Origin: Pseudovirgaria hyperparasitica
Taxonomy: Eukaryota > Ascomycota > Dothideomycetes > Acrospermales > Acrospermaceae
DNA length: 64,000 bases
Reading direction: 5' to 3'
NCBI RefSeq assembly: GCF_010093815.1
Contig: NW_022985575.1
Span: 1-64,000 of the forward strand
Shown here: positions 57,040-64,000 of the stretch, in pieces
Numbering within the stretch: the first letter of the stretch is position 1
Layout: the number at the start of each line of letters is the position of its first letter
Translations under genes and position numbers: made by a program
Notes under the pieces: generated by a model
Told to the model about the DNA's origin: nothing
Seen by the model: the letters and a program-made list of their open reading frames with translations, nothing else
The model's database searches: none

Positions 57040-57137
57040 TTTTTATTTTAATTTTTATTTTAATTTTTATTTTAATTTTTATTTTAATTTTTATTTTAAT
57101 TTTTATTTTAATTTTTATTTTAATTTTTATTTTATTT
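57040..57137 (+). repeat. (TTTTTATTTTAA)n array, right of gap
   Basis: About eight 12-bp units, each a derivative of two ATTTTT copies with one T-to-A change, so the right side is a higher-order variant of the left array. Confidence 0.95.
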
Positions 57138-57251
57138 TTTGGTTGTGGTCCCCCGCCCGTCCTTCACTCACCCAACGCCGTTGTTTCTACTTTTCAAACT
57201 CGGGGAGATGGACGGGTTAATTAGATAGATTGATAGGTAAAGGGACATACG

Positions 57252-57288
57252 TGATATGATATGATATGATATGATATGATATGATATA
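57252..57288 (+). repeat. (GATAT)n pentanucleotide microsatellite
   Basis: Roughly seven tandem GATAT units. Polymorphic length is likely. Confidence 0.9.
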
Positions 57289-57363
57289 ATGTAATGCCGT
57301 GCATCATAAAGGGTTTGCTTGTATGTGTATATTTGTACTACTTTACTTTACAACTGTACTGTA

Positions 57364-57405
57364 CTGTGCTGTGCTGTGCTGTGCTGTGCTGTGCTGTGCT
57401 GTGCT
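57364..57405 (+). repeat. (CTGTG)n pentanucleotide microsatellite
   Basis: About eight tandem CTGTG units following a CTGTA variant, 70 bp after the GATAT repeat. Confidence 0.9.
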
Positions 57406-57598
57406 AGTGAGTAGTAATAGTCTAGAAATTAATCATCTATCATCGCTCGGGGCGAGAGGAAAAGGGCGGGTCCCTGCAGGGGTCGAGGAGTCCACGAAAG
57501 CCCATACATATCCCATGCTCTCGTGCGGAGGGTGGAGGGTGGAGGGGGGGTGTAGAGACCACGAACAACCACACACAACAGACCACACCACACAGCCC

Positions 57599-60500
57599 CT
57601 ACGCCTTCCCCTTCTCCACCTCGCCCAACCTCCTCCTCTCCTCCACCACAGCCTCATCCCTCTTACGCGCCTCCTCCCTCTCAATCTGATCGGGCCGGCG
57701 CAGCGCAATATCCTTCGGTCTATAATCGCTAAACAGCGTCTTGAGCACCTTCTCGACAACCCAACAGCCCGCGAAATCGACGAGCATGACAGCCGTAATG
57801 GTAAGCTTAAAGTCGGCGGAAAAGGGGACGAGCTTGAGCTTCTCGTTGAGCTCGGGGATGAATTCCGTGGCGCAGGAGAAGGCGACGCCGGAGACGGAGA
57901 GCAGGCCCCAGTACATGGCGCGGTTCTCCTTGATGGATTCGCGAAAGGGGCGGCCCTGGTAGTTGATTGCAAAGGTGGAGATTTGCTGGATGAGTTGGAG
58001 GAGGTAGATTGCGGAGTTGAGGAGGGAGGGCTCAAAGTCGCCGTCGAGGTCGATGTCGGCTTTTTTGCTGTTTGGGAATAGATGTCAGTATAGTGACACC
58101 GGGTGAGACAAGGTAAGAATACACAAGGGTTCTGGGACAATAGCTAGACTTACGGTTCTGTGCGCTGGACGTATTGGGATATGTAGATCAGTGTGCCGAT
58201 GTGGATGGCAAACTGTCCCAGAACGGATCCGATGATGTATGGGTTGAAGATGTTGTGTTGCGGGCGTTCTTTGGACAGACCCTCGACCGACTTGGCACGA
58301 GAGATGGATAAGAAGCAGACGCTCATCATCATGCCGCTGATGGTCACCTGACCATCGCCAAACTTGATTCCGTCCAGGTACAGAACACTCAGACTGTACG
58401 CACTGATCAAGCAGTTCAATGCGAGGATCTTGTACATCTGTATCGTGGCAACGAGCGTACAACGGCCTTGACGAATGATATTCGGGATCGCAATCACGTT
58501 GGCTAGCTTGCTCGTAAACGGTGCCGCAACAGACGCGTCGCCGAGCTTGATGGTAGGAGGTTCGCTGTCGTCGAGCTCTTGCTCCATCATGCTAGTCGTG
58601 AACTTCTCTGCCATGCTCTGCGCGGCTTGTTGCGCTTTCTGCTTGCGTTGATCCTGAGGGCTAAGCGCTTGGGACTGTTGCAGCTTTTGCGCTTCTGGGC
58701 TCGTGATGGTAGGGATACCATTGCTTTGTTGCATCTCTTCGACGGACTTGCCCTCCTTCTTGGCCTTCTTCTCGGCTTCCCTCTGCACAGCCTTCTCGTA
58801 GTGTGGATTCGAAGGGCCGGGGGGATACAGATGGGCAATCATGGGCGGGACGGGCGGTGCTGGCTGGTTGAATCGTTTCATCAAGCTGACTTGCTTCTCG
58901 TAAACTTCCTTCATCTTTGTCGTTCTGAAGTGATCCGAAATCTTTTGCAGATCGTCAGTCGTACCATTCAGGAGCGCGACTCCAATGTGGGCTTGCTTCA
59001 ATGCACCAACGTCATTCGTGCCGTCGCCACACATCAGTGTTGTATAGCCTGCGTCTTTGAGTCCGAGCAAAATCTCTTCCTTCTGCTTAGGCGACACCCG
59101 CGCGTAGACCCAAGTGTGGCGAAGAATCTGCTTCCATGCCGCTTGTCCCTTGAACTTGGTCAGAGCATACCCAGTTGCACATAGATCCTTAGTCTTCAGG
59201 ATCTCCGCATCCAAGGGCGCGCTGGGATCGACAGGAATGTTGACTTTATCATCCACACTCCGCCACACGAGCTTTTCCCCGGAGTCGTCATTCTCTGGCG
59301 CATCTAGGATAAGGCAGTCTCGATCCACAATTTCCACCTGCTTGGCAACATGTACAGCCGTGAGAGGATTGTCTCCAGTGATCATGACAACTCGATGGCT
59401 ACTCTCGTTGAGCATCCGCACAGCCTTCTTTGCGTCGTCTTTAAGAGGGCACTGTAGAACCAAAAATCCTGCAAAGTGAAGGTCACACTCCACGTCTTCT
59501 CGTTTTAGATCGTTGATGCGGTTCTGCCCAATCTCGGCTTCAGTTGAGATGTACTTGTACGCAAGTGCGAGGACACGGCCTCCATTACGGGTAAAGTACT
59601 TGAAAGTCTCTTCGTATTTAGGCGGAGTCTCAACCAGCATCTTTCGAATTGTCTCAGGCGCTCCCTTGACACCCGCAAATGTAGCTTTGGTCTTCTTTTG
59701 CGTCTGTCTGTTTGTCGTAAAAACGGTAGCGACAGAGCTCTGCCTCTTTAGAGCGGATGAGAACTGGAAGCGGCGTCGAATTTGAACAGAGTCGGTTTGG
59801 GTTGCATATGATTCGCCATGGACTGCGCTCTTAGCTCTGCTCGTGAGGATGTTCTTGTCGCCCAGAGTCCATCCAAGCGACTGCAGTGTGGCCTTTTCCA
59901 TCGGTTCTCCGACAATATCTCCTTCGTCTAGCTTGACCAAAGCATGCGCTGTAGCAAGGACAAGAGTGGTATCAAGTCCCGTTTTAGGGATCGGAACAAG
60001 CTCAGGCTGCGCACCATCAGCTTCTTGCTTCGCTCCAGACTTGCCTAGAGACAACCCGGCAATACCATCAACGACAAGATCCTCGCCTGTCAATGTACCG
60101 GTCTTGTCAAAACAAGCAACATCAACGCGCCCAGCAAATGGGATTCTGAAAGGCTCTGTGCAGAATATTGCATATCGACTGAGAGCAGCAAGACTGGTAT
60201 TGACTGCGAGACTAAGTTCCATGGGCAGCTCAGGGGGTACCACGCTTGTGATGATGAGAACGCAGTCCAACAACAACTTTGACCGTTTCCGGTCTCGTGC
60301 GACACCCTCCTCCCAAACGTACCAAGATGCAGCAATTGCGAACATCAAAAGGAACAATATGAAAAACAACGCTTCGATGTTGTTAGCAGATACTCGCTCA
60401 GTCGAGTAGATCATGGTGCGAACGAGACTGCCCTGACTGGTCTCAAAGCCCGTCTTGACAACGATGGCTATAGCACCCTTATCAGGAGGCGGAGGGACAC

Positions 60501-61611
60501 CGGAAGACAGCTGTGGGATTACGTCAGGCGCGTCCTCGCTGGTGGTGCCATGGGTGATCTGGAGGACTTTGGTTCCTCCGTACAGGAATGCGTTCTTATC
60601 AAGTCCTTCGGGCTCGATGCGTGCTTCGCCGGGACGTAACTGGATCGAGTCCTTCAATACTGGCGTACTCTCTCCAGAAAGCATAGCTTCATTCACAATA
60701 GCCGTTCCCTCAATCAGAACCATGTCACAAGCAACGCCACTGTCCTCTTTGGTCCTCCCGACGGACACGAGATCGCCTGGGAGCAGTTTATCACTCTGTG
60801 TTTCCTGCCACTTGTTCTCTCTGTATACCAAAAGGTCGTAAGGTTTGATGCTCATGCCTCGGAACTCGTTCAGAGTTCGCTGTCGCTGCCATACCACAGT
60901 ACTCTCGAATGCTACAAGCATGAACAGCGTGAATAGCGAGTAGTACCAATATTCATCCAACATCCACAGTCCTACGCAGAATACCTGGAACACGAAGAAC
61001 GGCGCGACGGCATGCTCTTTGAAGAGCTCGGTAAAGGTCGGAACGGGAATGTCGAACGAGTTGTCTCCGTAGTATCTCTGTATCCTCGCGATTTCTGTAG
61101 GCGATATAAGACCTTTAGACTGCTGGAATGCTTTCAAGTGAGGCTTGGGCTCCGCATCCAAAGCATAGGCTAATGGCGCAAAAGTCTTCTTCTCGGGCTC
61201 GTACAGAAATCGGCGCTTTTGGAACAGGAAAGATATGTTTTCTTTGCCATCGAAAGTGTCCCGCTTGAGCTGACATATCTCCGCTGATCCGGCGTTCGCA
61301 ATGGGTATGACCTTGATCAATTTCGCGGTATAGACGTCTTTTGCGCCCAAGGAGGTGAAGAGAGACTTCAGGTTAACATTCCAGTGCGTCGAAAGCCACA
61401 CAAGTGACTGTATTGTTACGATGGATCCACACCATACGAATGTCCACTCTTGAGATTGTATGTGCTTCTCATAGCGCTCGGGGGAGAGGTAGAAGGCGAG
61501 GAAGGCAGGCCAGATGAGTAGAAACGGCCAAACATAAGTGTGTAGTGAGGTCGGTAAAGGGTTGTACAAGCTCGCCGACTTGATCTGAGGATCGTCGACA
61601 AGAGCCATCAT
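57599..61611 (-). CDS. SPF1: P5A-type ATPase Spf1 (ER helix dislocase)
   Basis: Exons complement(58154..61611) and complement(57599..58067) give 1308 aa. P-type landmarks: actuator LSGESTPV, phosphorylated Asp502 in DKTGTLT, nucleotide-binding region with KGAPE, and hinge GDGTNDVGALKQAHIGVALL. The P5A features are the N-terminal membrane pair and the C-terminal block SLLNSAIYLLQLIQQISTFAINYQGRPF...AFSCATEFIPELNEKLKLVPF, which sits in exon 2. Spf1 resides in the ER membrane and removes mis-inserted mitochondrial tail-anchored or signal-like helices; loss disturbs ER ion and sterol homeostasis and N-glycosylation. Two adjacent Met codons start the frame. A Lys/Glu-rich insert (about 945-1000) lies in a cytosolic loop. 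Confidence 0.98.
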
Positions 61612-61886
61612 GAGTGATGGCGGATTGACGGCTTATGCAGATGATGAGACCGTGTTCTTGACGCGACACGAATTAACTTTTGGGAGGAGGGTTATAACGC
61701 CACAATATGTGGCTTAATCGATCCGTCTTAGTCATTTGGAACCCGGCTTATCGATAAGGTATTTGACGGCGGGGGAGCAAAGCTGCATTCCTCCGACTGT
61801 TGACTCACGCGACGTGCTCATATTGTAACTGAGGCAAAGTGTCGGAAGTGCATTACTCCACCCGAACACCCACGACGCTGCTTCAT

Positions 61887-64000
61887 ATGATGGCCACAGC
61901 AGCAGCGAGTCCAACGATTGATTTGGAGAACCCTCCACCGTTCGACGAAGTCTTATATAGCTCCCTGGAAGTGCTACCCTCAAAACAACCTGAAGGAATC
62001 TCAAAGGGCGAATGGAAGAAATTTCAAAAGAAGCTTGAGAAAAAAAGGCTGACGGAAAAGAACAAGGCGGCTGGCCTTCCTACTCGAGCGAAAGAGCCAA
62101 AGCCTCAAGAGGCGCAAACAAAGACTGTGGAACCAGAGCAGGACCTCCAAAGCAGAATATTCAATACCACATGGCTCAAAACTGTTTATGATGAAAAGCC
62201 AAGGCCAGATGTCATCACTCGGTTCCCTCCTGAGCCAAATGGCTACCTGCATATCGGGCACGCGAAAGCGATCACCGTAAATTTCGGCTTTGCGCAACAC
62301 TACAAGGGGAAATGCTATCTTCGTTACGATGATACCAATCCGGTGAAAGAAGAGGAGAAGTACTTTACTGCAATCCAGGATATGGTCAAATGGCTAGGCT
62401 TTGAACCATGCGCAATCACTTATAGCAGCGACCACTTTGACGAGCTGTACAATCTCGCCGAGAAGTTGATCTCGAAAGATTGCGCATACGTATGTCATTG
62501 CAGCGGTAAGACTTCTCGCGCTACCGCCTCGACTTGAAGCTGATCGGCGCGTGCAGCAAAGGAGATAAATCTTCAGCGTGGTGGACCTGACAATAGGGGG
62601 AAGCGTTACGCATGTGCTGACCGATCTCGTCCGGTGGAGGAGTCGCTAGCTGAATTCCGTGCGATGAGAGATGGAAAGTACAAGGAAGGGGAAGCCTTCC
62701 TTCGAATGAAGCAAAAGCTAACCGACCCCGAGGAGGGAAATCCTCAAATGTGGGACTTGCCAGCGTATCGTGTCAAGAACCAGAACTACCACCACCGTAC
62801 CGGAGACAAATGGCGGATCTATCCAACATATGACTTTACACACTGCATATGTGATGCATTTGAAAACATATCTCACTCGCTATGCACGAGTGAATTCAGA
62901 CAGTCGCGTGTGTCGTACGATTGGTTGCTCGAGCAATTGGACATGAAAATTCCGAATTCCGAGGAAAAGGGTCCTATGCAACGAGAGTAAGTTTGACCCA
63001 GTGATTTACCAATTCTCAATTAAATGTATAACAGATACGGCCGCCTAAATGTCCAAGGTACCATTCTTTCGAAACGCAACATTCAAAAGCTCGTGGAGGG
63101 AACTGTGGCCGAGAAAAGGCTACCAGACGGTACTACCGAGATGCGCAAAATCGAGCCACAAGTCCGAGGATGGGACGATCCGAGACTATTCACTCTTGTC
63201 GCTCTTCGCCGACGTGGAATTCCTGCGATGGCAATGCGCACGTTCGTCCTGGATCTTGGCGTTACAGATAACAAGACTGATACTGAAGTACACAAATTCG
63301 AATCTACTATCCAGGATTACCTTCATCCTCGGGTTGCCCGGCTGATGCTCGTTCTTGAGCCAGTGAAAGTGGTCATAGAAGACCTCTCTCCGGACGACGA
63401 GTTCACAAAGGAGATAGCCTTCGGGACTGGGTCGTTAAGCACCCACAAACGGCCTGTAACGTTTTCACGAGAGATATATATCGATTCTTCGGATTTCAAA
63501 GAAGAGGATGATGCTGATTTCAAGCGGCTTGCTCCTGGTAAGACTGTCCGGCTGATCAACGCCATGCTTATTCGAGCGACCACATTTACGAAAGACTTGA
63601 ATGGCAATATTACAGAAATTCGCGCTGTCAAAGGCCAGGAGGCAGACATGAAGTCAAACTCCGGAACGATCCATTGGGTCGATGTAGCAACGGCCGTCCC
63701 TGTCACAGCTCGTAAATACAGTTCACTCTTCAACTCTGGCGACCTTGATTGGAGCGAAGGCGGCTATGTTGACAAGATCAACCCTAACAGCGAGTTGATC
63801 TTCAGCAATGCATTTATCGAGCAAGGATTCAGCTCTCTTGGCAAGCAAGACAGGCCTGTCTCAGAAAATCCTGATGCAGGATCCGATGATATCATCAGGT
63901 TCCAGGGAATGCGCGTGGGGTACTTCTGCATTGATCCAGAGAAAGAAGGCGATAAGATCGTGCTCAATCAGATCGTTCCTTTGAAAGAGAGCAAACCGAA
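61887..64000 (+). CDS. GLN4: Glutaminyl-tRNA synthetase, cytosolic (3' end outside window)
   Basis: Exons 61887-62505, 62557-62986 and 63035 to beyond 64000. Class Ia motifs are present: [19 protein letters not shown] (HIGH), LRYDDTNP, and [10 protein letters not shown] (KMSKS-like). [40 protein letters not shown] and [35 protein letters not shown] mark GlnRS rather than archaeal-type GluRS. The C-terminal anticodon-binding beta barrels begin near [15 protein letters not shown]. An N-terminal Lys-rich helix ([21 protein letters not shown]) precedes the catalytic core, fitting a tRNA-binding extension. Start at MMATAAASP; upstream in-frame codons lack ATG. About 690 residues are visible before the window end. 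Confidence 0.97.

Larger units (their letters stand above)
56048..57598. other. Repeat-rich intergenic region with assembly gap
   Basis: Between the convergent permease and Spf1 genes. It contains the permease 3' UTR, a hexanucleotide array interrupted by 480 N, and two pentanucleotide microsatellites. Frames through this region are artefacts of the repeats. Confidence 0.7.

Noticed and set aside
56416-57220. Frames of Phe-Tyr or Ile-Phe repeats through the N gap
   Set aside because: Translation of ATTTTT repeats and unknown bases, not genes.
57433-58140. Long frames opposite the Spf1 3' exon (235 aa minus, 260 aa plus)
   Set aside because: They are shadows of the real Spf1 exon 2 frame and of C/T-rich repeats; the Spf1 reading is strongly conserved.

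Overview
The window is nuclear DNA of a filamentous ascomycete (Pezizomycotina; Dothideomycetes is my best guess, not proven). Reasons: genes are split by 45-80 bp GT-AG introns with CTAAC/CTGAC-type branch sites; there is a highly reducing polyketide synthase (HR-PKS), fungal Zn2Cys6 and bZIP factors, a fungal rhodopsin-like membrane protein, UVDE, GON7 and P5A-ATPase Spf1; and the left edge carries a repeat-induced point mutation (RIP) signature. I reconstructed exons by hand from reading frame, splice signals and family conservation; every multi-exon model given is in frame from ATG to stop.

Left third (1-17.2 kb): RIP-mutated AT-rich edge, a tiny secreted-peptide gene, then a candidate secondary-metabolite cluster: FAD monooxygenase (-), rhodopsin-like 7-TM protein (-), FSH-family serine hydrolase (-), HR-PKS KS-AT-DH-cMT-ER-KR-ACP (+) and an AhpD/CMD-like protein (-). 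The PKS has no releasing domain, so the FSH hydrolase, which shares its promoter, is the likely off-loading enzyme. The PKS ER and cMT look degenerate, and no partner ER is visible. A triple 11-bp CGG direct repeat lies in the shared PKS/hydrolase promoter.

Middle (17.2-39 kb): AT-rich spacer, RidA-like protein, Gly-rich secreted protein, HbrB/Bit61-type TORC2 subunit, KEOPS subunit GON7, a large protein with tandem Zn2Cys6-like modules, a Ser/Thr-rich probable GPI protein, a bZIP factor and a seven-exon Zn2Cys6 factor with one GC-AG intron. Gene density is low between 28 and 33.5 kb.

Right part (39-64 kb): dense housekeeping genes: initiator tRNA-Met, AP-3 sigma, frataxin, DPH3, UV-damage endonuclease Uve1, NFU1, a GH63-like glycosidase, MOB1, an amino-acid permease, Spf1 and the 5' part of glutaminyl-tRNA synthetase (cut by the window end). 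Frataxin, DPH3 and NFU1, all tied to iron-sulfur biology, lie within 6 kb. A 480-N assembly gap sits inside an ATTTTT-type array at 56.5-57.1 kb.
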